Assembly (NCBI GenBank): GCA_017656345.1
Contig: JACDNZ010000010.1
Location: 1 to 64,000 of the forward strand
Direction of reading: 5' to 3'
Origin: Thermosipho sp. (in: thermotogales)
GTDB taxonomy: Bacteria; Thermotogota; Thermotogae; Thermotogales; Fervidobacteriaceae
DNA: 64,000 bases
Shown here: piece after piece, positions 25,218 through 32,748 of the stretch
Layout: each line of letters opens with the position of its first letter
How positions within the stretch are numbered: position 1 is the first letter of the stretch
Notes under the pieces: generated by a model
What the model saw: the letters and a program-made list of their open reading frames with translations, nothing else
Databases searched by the model: none
Told to the model about the DNA's origin: nothing
Position numbers and translations under genes: made by a program

Positions 25218-25325
25218 CCTTTTAGTAGTATCCTTAAAGTAGGGTTGATAGTAGCCAGAAGTTTTTTTCCTAGTGTTCACTATCTGGTGTATACTAGTTC
25301 CTATCAACCTAAAACTACTAGGAGG
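25218..25325 (+). promoter_or_regulatory. Structured leader RNA with anti-Shine-Dalgarno helix (riboswitch-like)
   Basis: CCTTTTAGTAGT (25218-25229) can pair with ACTACTAGGAGG (25314-25325), 12 bp with two G-U pairs, enclosing the whole Shine-Dalgarno AGGAGG. Nested inside: GGTTGATAG (25243-25251) with CTATCAACC (25301-25309), CCAGA (25255-25259) with TCTGG (25283-25287), and a TAGT/ACTA hairpin (25271-25282). No known preQ1 riboswitch consensus was recognised. Ligand, if any, unknown. Confidence 0.6.
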
Positions 25326-25332
25326 TGAAATC

Positions 25333-25500
25333 ATGTTTATAAAAGTTTTTGCAGAAGGTGAAGGTAGTAGAGCTTCTAGAATTGACAGAGCTATGAGAAA
25401 CTCTGGAAATAGGACAGCTTTGAGAGCCTACAATGAAGCTATCCGAAGATTAAGAGAAGGTAGAGTAGCTTACCAACCACCAGGACGCCCTAGAGGATAA
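25333..25500 (+). CDS. 55-residue Arg-rich protein with capsid-type N-terminal tag
   Basis: ATG 25333 lies 7 nt after AGGAGG. MFIKVFAEGEG is followed by an Arg-rich helical body (RASRIDRAMRNSGNRTAL, RAYNEAIRRLREGR) and a QPPGRPRG tail. The start resembles the N-termini of the scaffold (SLIKSVFAEEG) and major capsid protein (MFIKKFFLNVYAES) of this phage. Possible roles: an internal DNA-binding virion protein, or a peptide substrate of the adjacent radical SAM/QueC enzyme. Its own leader and terminator isolate it as a unit. Function unknown. Confidence 0.7.
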   Translation: MFIKVFAEGEGSRASRIDRAMRNSGNRTALRAYNEAIRRLREGRVAYQPPGRPRG

Positions 25501-25554
25501 TCTTTAATTTAGATTAGCCCCTCCCCCTTTCGTGATAAATATATGGGTCGGAAC

Positions 25555-25597
25555 AAGATAGACTACTAGTAAAACTTGCTAGTAGTCTATCTTTTTT
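25555..25597 (+). terminator. Strong 15-bp terminator after the 55-residue protein gene
   Basis: AAGATAGACTACTAG (25555-25569) pairs with CTAGTAGTCTATCTT (25579-25593), then TTTTT. Its ACTACTAG arm repeats the sequence before the upstream Shine-Dalgarno. Confidence 0.92.
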
Positions 25598-25604
25598 ATA
25601 TAAT
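25576..25604 (+). promoter_or_regulatory. Promoter for folE overlapping the terminator
   Basis: TTGCTA (25576-25581) in the terminator 3' arm, 17-nt spacer, TATAAT (25599-25604). Confidence 0.55.
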
Positions 25605-25639
25605 AAAAGTAGATAATACAACATATAAGGAGGTATAGC

Positions 25640-26227
25640 ATGACTGATAACAAAATAGAAAGAATTAAAAATCATTTAGAAGAAATAATGGATATATTAG
25701 AGTTAGAGAAAAACGATAGTACTAAAGACACCCCATTTAGAGTTGCTAAGATGTGGGTAAATGAGATATTTAAGAATAGGAATAATAAAAATATTGAAGA
25801 ATTAAATGCACAAATGAAATTATTTAAAAATAATTTCTGTAATGATGAATTAATTATAGTAAAAGATATTGAATTTAGCTCATTTTGTGAACACCATTGG
25901 CTACCATTTACAGGCAAGATTTCTGTAGGTTATGTACCTACAGATAAAATAATAGGTTTATCTAAAATTCCTAGAGTGGTGAAATTCTTTAGTCAAAAAC
26001 CTCAATTACAAGAAAGATTAGTCCATGAGATAGGGGAATATTTAGCAGGTATTATAAATCCACAAGTTTTATTTGTATCTGCTAAAGCTATACATGATTG
26101 TGTAATGTGCAGAGGTGCTGAAAGTAATTCTATAACTGAAACTTCTTATGTTTATATGAACTCATATATACCTATTGAAGCAGTTACAGCGTATAAAAAA
26201 GAGTTTATTTTAAAGACTACTAAATAG
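25640..26227 (+). CDS. folE: GTP cyclohydrolase I (FolE)
   Basis: Converts GTP to 7,8-dihydroneopterin triphosphate, the first step of the preQ0 route. 195 residues with DTPFRVAKMW (~30-39), FSSFCEHHWLPFTGKISVGY (79-98; zinc ligand C83, H85, H86), LSKIPRVVKFF, and AIHDCVMCRGA (C154, the second zinc Cys). Complete length for bacterial FolE. Supplying FolE lets the phage raise flux beyond host folate synthesis. Confidence 0.94.
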   Translation: MTDNKIERIKNHLEEIMDILELEKNDSTKDTPFRVAKMWVNEIFKNRNNKNIEELNAQMKLFKNNFCNDELIIVKDIEFSSFCEHHWLPFTGKISVGYVPTDKIIGLSKIPRVVKFFSQKPQLQERLVHEIGEYLAGIINPQVLFVSAKAIHDCVMCRGAESNSITETSYVYMNSYIPIEAVTAYKKEFILKTTK

Positions 26228-26239
26228 AGGTGATTGTAA

Positions 26240-26806
26240 ATGCGAATTTTATTAGCAGTAGGTAGTCCAAGAAAATATGGTAATACATTTAAATTAGCAG
26301 AAGAATTTAAGAAACAAGCCGAAATTAAAGGTCATATAGTAGATTTTTTAGCTTTAGATGATTATACTATAAAACCATGTAATCATTGTGGTTTTTGTAT
26401 AGAAAAGAGAGAATGTAAACATTTTGATGAGTTAAGAGAGGTATTAATAAATTTTGAAGAGAAATATAACGGAATTATTATTGCAAGTCCTATTTATTTT
26501 TTCTACCTTACAGCCCAAACTAAATTATTTTTAGATAGATTATATTCTGTTAATTTAAGTCATAAATTTATTGGTGCTATTTTAGTATCTGGTAGTGAGT
26601 TTTTTGAAGGAGGAAATGATTTAGTTATAGATTCATTAAAAAGAGTATGTAATTATTGTAATAGTATATTTGTCGGAGTAGTACAAAAAACTACTTATGA
26701 TGATGTATTAGATTTATCAGAAAATGATAAATCTAATATAGAGAAACTAATTTTATCTATAGAAAATAATAATAATATTAATTCCTCTATATTTATTGAT
26801 TATTAA
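26240..26806 (+). CDS. NADPH-dependent FMN reductase / iron-sulfur flavoprotein
   Basis: 188 residues with a flavodoxin-like fold. VGSPRKYGNT (7-16) binds FMN phosphate; PCNHCGFC with C47, C50, C53 and C59 is the compact cysteine motif of iron-sulfur flavoproteins; IIIASPIYFFYLTAQTKLFL is the second flavin loop. Placed between folE and the dpdA-like gene, it could supply electrons to the radical SAM enzymes or reduce a deazaguanine side chain. Role inferred from position. Confidence 0.8.
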   Translation: MRILLAVGSPRKYGNTFKLAEEFKKQAEIKGHIVDFLALDDYTIKPCNHCGFCIEKRECKHFDELREVLINFEEKYNGIIIASPIYFFYLTAQTKLFLDRLYSVNLSHKFIGAILVSGSEFFEGGNDLVIDSLKRVCNYCNSIFVGVVQKTTYDDVLDLSENDKSNIEKLILSIENNNNINSSIFIDY

Positions 26807-26820
26807 AGAGGTGATGTAAT

Positions 26821-28860
26821 ATGAATAAATTAAGAGAAATAATAAATAGAGATAGGCTATTCACTATGATTTATTCTGGAGTAGAGAATGAAAAGTATTT
26901 TAATATACTTTATAATATGGGAATAAGAAATTTCCTTATATCATTTCATTATATTACTGAAAAGAATATTGATATAAAAAAGCAATATAAAGATAAAAAT
27001 ATAAAATTTTTTATAGACTCTGGTGCGCATACCTATCAAAATGACCCTAAATATCTTGATTATCCAATAGAATATTGGGAAAATCATTTAAAAAAATATT
27101 TAGATTGGGCTAAAGAAAATAAAGATTATATATTTGCAATAGCCAATTTTGATTTTGAGAATTTAGTTGGTGCTGAAAAAATACAAGAATGGAATAAAAA
27201 ATATTTTGAACCCTTTATGTTAGAAACAGGTATACCAGTATGTTTTGTATGGCATCAAGATTCATATACTACATGGGAAAGATATTGTGAAAGATACCCA
27301 TATGTAGGTTTTTCTTCTGTAAATACAGAAGGTGAAGCTATAGAATTAAAAGAATATATAAGTAAGCTAAAAATAGCTCAGAAATACAATTCAGTTGTTC
27401 ACGGATTTGGAATGACTCGAACTTCAATGCTTCCTAAACTTCCTTTTTATACAGTAGACTCCACTACTTGGTTAGTTGGACTTCAATATGGTGAGATAAA
27501 CTACTGGAATGGTACTAAAATGTCTAGATTAAAGAAAGAAAAGTGGAAAGGTGAATATCTACCTAAATTAATAGCTTTAGGTTTAAATAAAGAAAAGTTA
27601 CTTGCAGAAGATACCGAAGAAATGATAAAAGCTAATATAATACCTTTTATTGAAGCCGAAAAATATATTAGACAAAGATTAAGAAGTAGAATGTATTGGT
27701 TGAAACAAGAAAAGAATAATAATTCTTTAGATGATACTGATTTATTTCCACCTTTAGATTGGTTAGAAGGTAAGACTGAACCTCAATATGATAATTGGGA
27801 AGAGTATGCTAAGAGATTAAACATAAATGTAGAAGATAGGACTTTTGCTATAAATGCAGTAATAGATTGTTCAGTATTTTGTCAGATAGATATAGACGAA
27901 GAAGGAGAAATAACAAGTGAAAACCCAGATTTATTAAATTTCTTTAATGAAAGTTATTTAGGTAAAAATTTAATACCAGAATTACACGATTTATATATTA
28001 ATCAAGTAAGTAGTGATGAAAAAGAACAAATAAGAGATTTAATTAATTTCTTTAGAGATGTTGCAACTGGTAAAGAAGAGAAATTACTAAATTGGGGTAC
28101 TGCTTTTGCGAAAGCAAGAGAAAGAGAAAAGTATATAGAAGAGGAAGAATATGAGTATGAAGATTTAACAGAAGAAGAAATTAGAGATAAATTAAGCGAA
28201 CTTCTCCCAGCCCCTAAAGATGATTCTGACCCTCACCCAGAAGTAACAGCTTTAGATGATGAAATATTCAACAAAGCTGGAATAGTACCAGTAAGAGATA
28301 GTAAAGGAAGATTCTTAAAAGGTCAAAGAAAAGTAAGAAAGCCTAAGAATATTTATAGTGATAAGTACCCTAAATTAGCTTGTGATACTTGTTATGCGGC
28401 ACAATCCTGCCCAGAGTATAAAGCTGGTTATGTGTGTGCATATAATAAAATGTTTAAGAGATTTGATACAAGAGATATGAACGATATAATAGACGCTATG
28501 CAAAGTATGGTTAATTTAAACTTAGAACGTATGCAGAGAGTTGCCTTATTTGAAATTTTAGATGGTGGTATGCCAGATGGAAACTTAACAGCTATGATAG
28601 ACCAAAACATGAGATTACTAAAATTATTGAAAGATATGTACCAGTATGGTAACCCAGAAGTATTAAAGCAAACTAAAATAAAACGTGCTGACGGTACAGA
28701 AGAAACTATAGTACAAGTAAGTAACCCAAGAGGTGGAGGAATATTAGAGAAGTTATTTAGTCAAACAGTAAATAAAAGTAATAATAATAATAAAGAAGAA
28801 GAAACTAATCCTAAGAGTAAGATAGATAAGGAAAATGCAATAGATGTGGATATTGAATAG
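26821..28860 (+). CDS. DpdA-type 7-deazaguanine DNA transglycosylase with C-terminal Cys domain
   Basis: 679 residues. The N-terminal ~250 residues look like a tRNA-guanine-transglycosylase-type barrel: FFIDSGAH (63-70) with the conserved Asp66, WHQDSY, then HGFGMTR (194-200) and VDSTTW (212-217; candidate nucleophile Asp213). DpdA enzymes swap guanine in DNA for preQ0-type bases. The C-terminal half is unusual: an acidic linker, a four-Cys site (C521, C524, C530, C539), and a long helical domain. Last gene of the cassette, 14 nt after the flavoprotein. Transglycosylase assignment is strong; DNA rather than tRNA as substrate is inferred from phage context and divergence from Tgt. Confidence 0.8.
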   Translation: MNKLREIINRDRLFTMIYSGVENEKYFNILYNMGIRNFLISFHYITEKNIDIKKQYKDKNIKFFIDSGAHTYQNDPKYLDYPIEYWENHLKKYLDWAKENKDYIFAIANFDFENLVGAEKIQEWNKKYFEPFMLETGIPVCFVWHQDSYTTWERYCERYPYVGFSSVNTEGEAIELKEYISKLKIAQKYNSVVHGFGMTRTSMLPKLPFYTVDSTTWLVGLQYGEINYWNGTKMSRLKKEKWKGEYLPKLIALGLNKEKLLAEDTEEMIKANIIPFIEAEKYIRQRLRSRMYWLKQEKNNNSLDDTDLFPPLDWLEGKTEPQYDNWEEYAKRLNINVEDRTFAINAVIDCSVFCQIDIDEEGEITSENPDLLNFFNESYLGKNLIPELHDLYINQVSSDEKEQIRDLINFFRDVATGKEEKLLNWGTAFAKAREREKYIEEEEYEYEDLTEEEIRDKLSELLPAPKDDSDPHPEVTALDDEIFNKAGIVPVRDSKGRFLKGQRKVRKPKNIYSDKYPKLACDTCYAAQSCPEYKAGYVCAYNKMFKRFDTRDMNDIIDAMQSMVNLNLERMQRVALFEILDGGMPDGNLTAMIDQNMRLLKLLKDMYQYGNPEVLKQTKIKRADGTEETIVQVSNPRGGGILEKLFSQTVNKSNNNNKEEETNPKSKIDKENAIDVDIE

Positions 28861-28869
28861 TAACATAGG

Positions 28870-28913
28870 TTGAAAATCAATGCTTGACAAGCCCCCTTTA
28901 AGTGTTATATAAT
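28870..28913 (+). promoter_or_regulatory. Promoter with TTGA-N3-TCAA operator, copy 1
   Basis: Operator TTGAAAATCAA (28870-28880), 3 nt, TTGACA (28884-28889), 18-nt spacer, TATAAT (28908-28913). The same arrangement occurs at 39074 and 41797. Confidence 0.75.
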
Positions 28914-28951
28914 TAAGCTGTGAACAACGATAAATAAACACTTAAAGGGGG
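28892..28951 (+). repeat. 15-bp perfect inverted repeat spanning promoter spacer and ribosome-binding site
   Basis: CCCCCTTTAAGTGTT (28892-28906) and AACACTTAAAGGGGG (28937-28951), 30 nt apart. The second arm is the Shine-Dalgarno of the next gene; the first lies upstream of the predicted transcription start. Confidence 0.85.
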
Positions 28952-28959
28952 ATTTTTAT

Positions 28960-29298
28960 ATGCTATATACTACTTATGATTTCATTTCATTAGAGAAAAT
29001 GACAGAAAGCCAAGTAAGACAGGAAATTGAGTTAGCCAAGCAAAAGTATGAAGAAGTACAGGAATACTTTAAAATGCTTGAAGAAATGACTCCTAATGAG
29101 TTTCTAAAACCAGATTTAGAAATACACATTACTACACTAAAAAATATAGAGAGTTATATAAGAAAAGCAGAAAATTTACTAAATGAATGGGATAGTAATT
29201 CATACATAAGAAAAGCTAGAAAGAGGTTCAAAACCTTTAATTATAATAATATAAATAATAAATATATAAATAAAATAAAAATAATAAAAATTAAATAA
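28960..29298 (+). CDS. Hypothetical helical protein upstream of the MazF-like toxin
   Basis: 112 residues, ATG 9 nt after AAAGGGGG. Helical, with ESQVRQEIELAKQKYEEV and a Lys/Arg-rich stretch; the last ~20 residues are low-complexity Asn/Ile/Lys from an AT-rich tail. It could be an antitoxin for the next gene by position, but no antitoxin motif is visible. Confidence 0.65.
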   Translation: MLYTTYDFISLEKMTESQVRQEIELAKQKYEEVQEYFKMLEEMTPNEFLKPDLEIHITTLKNIESYIRKAENLLNEWDSNSYIRKARKRFKTFNYNNINNKYINKIKIIKIK

Positions 29299-29319
29299 AG
29301 CAAAAAGGGGGATTATAAG

Positions 29320-29676
29320 ATGTCATTCAAAAAAGTTAAGAGAGGTGAAGTTTATTTAGCTAGAGTTGGTAACAAATATGTCGGTAGTGAGCAGAAAGGT
29401 ACAAGACCAGTTTTAATTATCCAGAATAATATAGGTAATAGATTTAGCCCAACTGTCATAGTAGCTTTTATAACTTCTAAACTACATAAGAAGAAACTAC
29501 CGACCCATTGTTTGGTTAATTTAAAAGTACCTTCTATAGTTTTAACTGAACAACTAAGAACGATTGATAAAACTCGTTTAGTTGAAAGAATGGGTAGATT
29601 AACAGAAGAAGAAATGCAAAAGGTTGAAAAGTGTTTAAGAATAAGTTTAGATTTAGGGGGCGATGGAGGTGACTAA
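29320..29676 (+). CDS. MazF/PemK-family endoribonuclease toxin
   Basis: 118 residues. VKRGEVYLARVG (6-17), GTRPVLIIQNNIGN, SPTVIVAFITSK, LPTHCLV and TIDKTRLVERMG reproduce the MazF core including the conserved Arg of GxRP and the Thr-rich strand. Cuts RNA in known homologues; in a lytic phage it may degrade host mRNA. Lies between an unknown 112-residue protein and the sigma factor, whose gene it overlaps by 14 nt. Confidence 0.85.
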   Translation: MSFKKVKRGEVYLARVGNKYVGSEQKGTRPVLIIQNNIGNRFSPTVIVAFITSKLHKKKLPTHCLVNLKVPSIVLTEQLRTIDKTRLVERMGRLTEEEMQKVEKCLRISLDLGGDGGD

Positions 29677-31006
29677 GACTGAAAGAGATAAAATGTTTGA
29701 AGAGAATATGGGTTTAGCTAAAAGTATTGTTTTCAAAGAGTTTAAAAATTTTGCACACACAAGTGGTATGACTTTAGAAGATGTATTACAAGTTGCTTAT
29801 ATAGGGTTACTGAAAGCAGTAGATAAGTTTGACGCTAGTAGAGGTTTAGCTTTTAGTACATTCGCAGTACCTACTATTCGTGGCGAAATTTTGCGTTATA
29901 TGAGAGATTATAGCCCTAATCAAATAAAAATAAGTAGGAGTATTAAAATGTTATATACTAAATATAATAAACTAAAAGATGAAGGTAAAACAGATGAAGA
30001 AATAATGAAAGAATTAGAGGTATCTAGAGAAGAATTAGAGAATATAAAGGTGTCAAAACTTGAGCCTGTGTATTTAGATGATACTGTAAATAACAATAAA
30101 ATAAAAGATGATAATAAAGATATTTATAGAATTGATAGGTTAACTAATGAATATGATTTAGCTGAAAGTACTGTAAATCTAATAGACTTGAGAGAAAAAT
30201 TAGCATTACTTAGAGATGAAGTTGGTTATAGGAATTTTGAAATATTAATGTTAGAAAGATTTGAAGAAATGAACCAAGAAAAAATTGCAAACATGGTTGG
30301 TGTTACTCAAGTACAAGTAAGCAGAATAGTAAAAAGAATACAAAATAAATTCATTCCTTTAGTTGAGCAAAAATATAATAATGGTAAAAGAAGTAAAAAC
30401 TATAAGGGGGAAAATCTAATGAGTGTAAAAGAAAGACATAAACAACAAATTGAAGTGTTAATTAATTGGTGCTTAAATAATAAAGGTAAGAAATTAACTA
30501 AAATAAGAGAAATTTTAGAAAAGCATAATTTAGATGTAATACCTGGATATGAAACTGTATTAAAAAGATATGTACTAGAAGAATTAAATAATAGAGGTGT
30601 AGTAATAACTAAAGTTCCGAGAAATGATAGAGGTATAAACTTTTGGGTATCTACAGATGAAGAATTGAAAAAATATACTCCAGTAAATAATGTAATAGAC
30701 TTAACTAATGAAGAAGTAATACCTGTGGTTGAAGAGCATAAACAGAATACCGAAGATGAAAGTCCTACTTCAACTAAAACAAATAGAGAGGTTTTAAAAG
30801 AAACTGTTAATAGAATGGACATAGATAGATTGAAGAAACTTGAGGAAATAAAATCAGCTAATAAAATAGTAATATTTAATTATTGTAATAGCCTAACACG
30901 TGATACTATATCACCTATTATTGATACTATGAAAAGCATTTTAGAAATATCAGAGTTACAGGATAGTTCTTTAGAAGCTAATATTGTTTTAACAATAGAA
31001 AAATAA
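29663..31006 (+). CDS. RNA polymerase sigma factor (SigF/SigG/SigB type) with C-terminal extension
   Basis: 447 residues. Region 2: NMGLAKSIVFKEF, DVLQVAYIGLLKAVDKF and AFSTFAVPTIRGEILRYMRD are very close to sporulation/stress sigma factors; region 3 SIKMLYTKYN; region 4 NQEKIANMVGVTQVQVSRI. Residues ~250-447 are extra: a winged-helix-like domain (KERHKQQIEVLINWCLNNKG) and an acidic linker. An internal ATG 30419 with AAGGGGG upstream may make the C-terminal part alone. Probably directs host polymerase to phage middle or late promoters. ATG 29663 used; GTG 29669 possible. Confidence 0.87.
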   Translation: MEVTKTERDKMFEENMGLAKSIVFKEFKNFAHTSGMTLEDVLQVAYIGLLKAVDKFDASRGLAFSTFAVPTIRGEILRYMRDYSPNQIKISRSIKMLYTKYNKLKDEGKTDEEIMKELEVSREELENIKVSKLEPVYLDDTVNNNKIKDDNKDIYRIDRLTNEYDLAESTVNLIDLREKLALLRDEVGYRNFEILMLERFEEMNQEKIANMVGVTQVQVSRIVKRIQNKFIPLVEQKYNNGKRSKNYKGENLMSVKERHKQQIEVLINWCLNNKGKKLTKIREILEKHNLDVIPGYETVLKRYVLEELNNRGVVITKVPRNDRGINFWVSTDEELKKYTPVNNVIDLTNEEVIPVVEEHKQNTEDESPTSTKTNREVLKETVNRMDIDRLKKLEEIKSANKIVIFNYCNSLTRDTISPIIDTMKSILEISELQDSSLEANIVLTIEK

Positions 31007-31019
31007 AGGAGGTGTTATT

Positions 31020-31181
31020 TTGAAGCATAAGATAAGTAATATAATAGGCAATATATTAAAGTTTATTTTTCTTATTTTATCAATAATGTATTTACAAGAA
31101 GGTGAGTACTTACCTGCAATTTATTTTTTAATCTTTTATGGCATAGAAGAAATAACAGATTTATTTAAGAAAGGGGATTAA
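31020..31181 (+). CDS. Small membrane protein
   Basis: 53 residues, TTG 31020 after AAAGGAGGTG, stop TAA 31179-31181. Two short hydrophobic segments (ILKFIFLILSIMYL, PAIYFLIFYGI). Not recognised. Confidence 0.6.
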   Translation: MKHKISNIIGNILKFIFLILSIMYLQEGEYLPAIYFLIFYGIEEITDLFKKGD

Positions 31182-31182
31182 T

Positions 31183-31557
31183 ATGTATAGTGAGTTAATT
31201 TTAAATGAAGAAGAGTTGAAAAAAGAATTAGAATATTGGAAAAATAAACTTAATATGAATGATTGGTATATTAAAGTAAAGAAAGTAAGATTAAATGAGT
31301 TAGAGTTACCAGACGTACAAGGAGAGGTTAGCTATGAGGTAGTATCTAAAACAGCAGTAATAAGAATTTTAGATGAAAAAGACTATCCTAATTTAATATT
31401 ACCACAAAATCATAGGATAACTTTAATACATGAATTACTACATTGTAAATTCGCTCATATAGAAAATGCATTAGGTGAAATAGGGTATTCTGTATTACAT
31501 GGGATAATAGAAGATTTAGCTAAAGCATTTAATTCATGTGAAGAAGAGAAATGTTAG
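31183..31557 (+). CDS. Small zinc-dependent metallopeptidase-like protein (HExxH)
   Basis: 124 residues. LIHELLHCKF provides the HExxH zinc motif near residue 85, with a downstream His/Glu-containing helix (VLHGIIEDLAKAF). Related in design to ImmA/SprT-type phage peptidases; could cut a host regulator. ATG follows AAAGGGG. Confidence 0.7.
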   Translation: MYSELILNEEELKKELEYWKNKLNMNDWYIKVKKVRLNELELPDVQGEVSYEVVSKTAVIRILDEKDYPNLILPQNHRITLIHELLHCKFAHIENALGEIGYSVLHGIIEDLAKAFNSCEEEKC

Positions 31558-31579
31558 AGTTAAATAGGAGGTAGATTAT

Positions 31580-31948
31580 ATGTATTATCAAATAAAACAT
31601 TTTATTAATGAGAATCAAGAGAAAATAAATAATTTTTTAAAAGATATAGGTGATAGAGTAGTAGATATAAAAATATCCAGTAGTGCTACTAACGATGAAT
31701 GGAGTACAGATATTATAGTAGTATATAAAGAAGGTAATACAAATACAGAAACAGATATAAAGAGTAAGCTTATTAAATACCTATCAAATCTTACAAGTTT
31801 TACAGATAAGGATATTATTGAATATTTTTGCCCTAGTGATTTTGATTTAGAAGATATTGAATATCTTTGTATGAAACCAGCTACAGAAGAAAGGAATACA
31901 GATAAACATTGTTTAGAGTGTTGGAGAAAAGCACTAGAGAAATATTAA
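31580..31948 (+). CDS. Hypothetical protein with C-terminal Cys/His motif
   Basis: 122 residues. Ends in LCMKPATEERNTDKHCLECW, a possible zinc site (Cys, His, CxxC). Not recognised. AGGAGG upstream. Confidence 0.65.
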   Translation: MYYQIKHFINENQEKINNFLKDIGDRVVDIKISSSATNDEWSTDIIVVYKEGNTNTETDIKSKLIKYLSNLTSFTDKDIIEYFCPSDFDLEDIEYLCMKPATEERNTDKHCLECWRKALEKY

Positions 31949-31969
31949 TATTATACGGGGAGTGATATT

Positions 31970-32230
31970 ATGGATAGTAAAGAAACCGAAGAGTTATTCC
32001 AAGAAGATATAGCACGAATACGAGGTATGTTATTAGATAAAATAAAGCGTTCTAATTTAGAGGTTATAAACTCTATGAAAGAAAAACTTAAAAATATTGA
32101 TTTTAATTCAGTAGATATTGAAAAAGCTAATAGTATTATTGATTTCTATTATAGACGTGGATATATAACTAAAAAACAAAAATATGCATTATGTATTATA
32201 GAAGCTGAATTAGAATTAATAGGGTATTAA
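31970..32230 (+). CDS. Hypothetical helical protein
   Basis: 86 residues, helical (IARIRGMLLDKIKRSNLEVI). Not recognised. GGGGAGTG upstream. Confidence 0.62.
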   Translation: MDSKETEELFQEDIARIRGMLLDKIKRSNLEVINSMKEKLKNIDFNSVDIEKANSIIDFYYRRGYITKKQKYALCIIEAELELIGY

Positions 32231-32252
32231 GTATTAAAGGAGGTAAGATAAA

Positions 32253-32737
32253 ATGAGTGAAAAGACTAAATTAGAGAAGTTATTTGATTGGTGTGGCATA
32301 ACTTTAGAGCATTACCATGATTGTGACATTCCAGATGAAGAAATGGAAGAAATTGAAGAAGCCTTAGAAACACTAAATGAAATAGAAGAAATAATAAAGG
32401 AGTATGAACAAGTAATTTATGAATTAAAAGAAGCTTTGAAAGAGTCTACAGAGGAAATAAAATATCATATTGAGTGTCTTTGTGGTATATTACCTAACTA
32501 TACCCATACGTGTTCAAGATGTATTCAAATTAGTAAGAATAAGGCTGTTCTAAAAATGCAGAAGATATTATCACTAAATATTGTTCTCTTTTAGGTGAAG
32601 AATTTGACGTGTGTACTGCTTGTAATGAATGTAATGGTATATTTGTAGAACGTATTGAAAATGACTTATATAAATGTAAAACCACAGGTAAAATCTTAAA
32701 AGTAAATAAAGAAAATGAAAGATTAGAAGAGTTATAG
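32253..32737 (+). pseudogene. Cys-rich protein gene interrupted by a frameshift
   Basis: The frame from ATG 32253 codes for 113 residues with an acidic coiled coil and Cys-rich HIECLCGILPNYTHTCSRC, then runs into an unrelated tail (LSLNIVLF) and stops at 32594. In the -1 frame from ~32546 reading continues as CSKNAEDIITKYCSLLGEEF and VCTACNECNGIFVERI to TAG 32735-32737, again Cys-rich. One missing base near 32540-32546 would join both. Mutation, sequencing error, or frameshifting cannot be told apart here. Confidence 0.65.
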
Positions 32738-32748
32738 GAGGTATAATT

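Noticed and set aside
25195..25332. preQ1 class I riboswitch
   Set aside because: The known short pseudoknot consensus with an A-rich tail is absent; the leader is larger and differently folded.
32540..32560. Programmed -1 frameshift site
   Set aside because: CTAAAAATG is not a good slippery heptamer and no downstream pseudoknot is evident; an indel is simpler.
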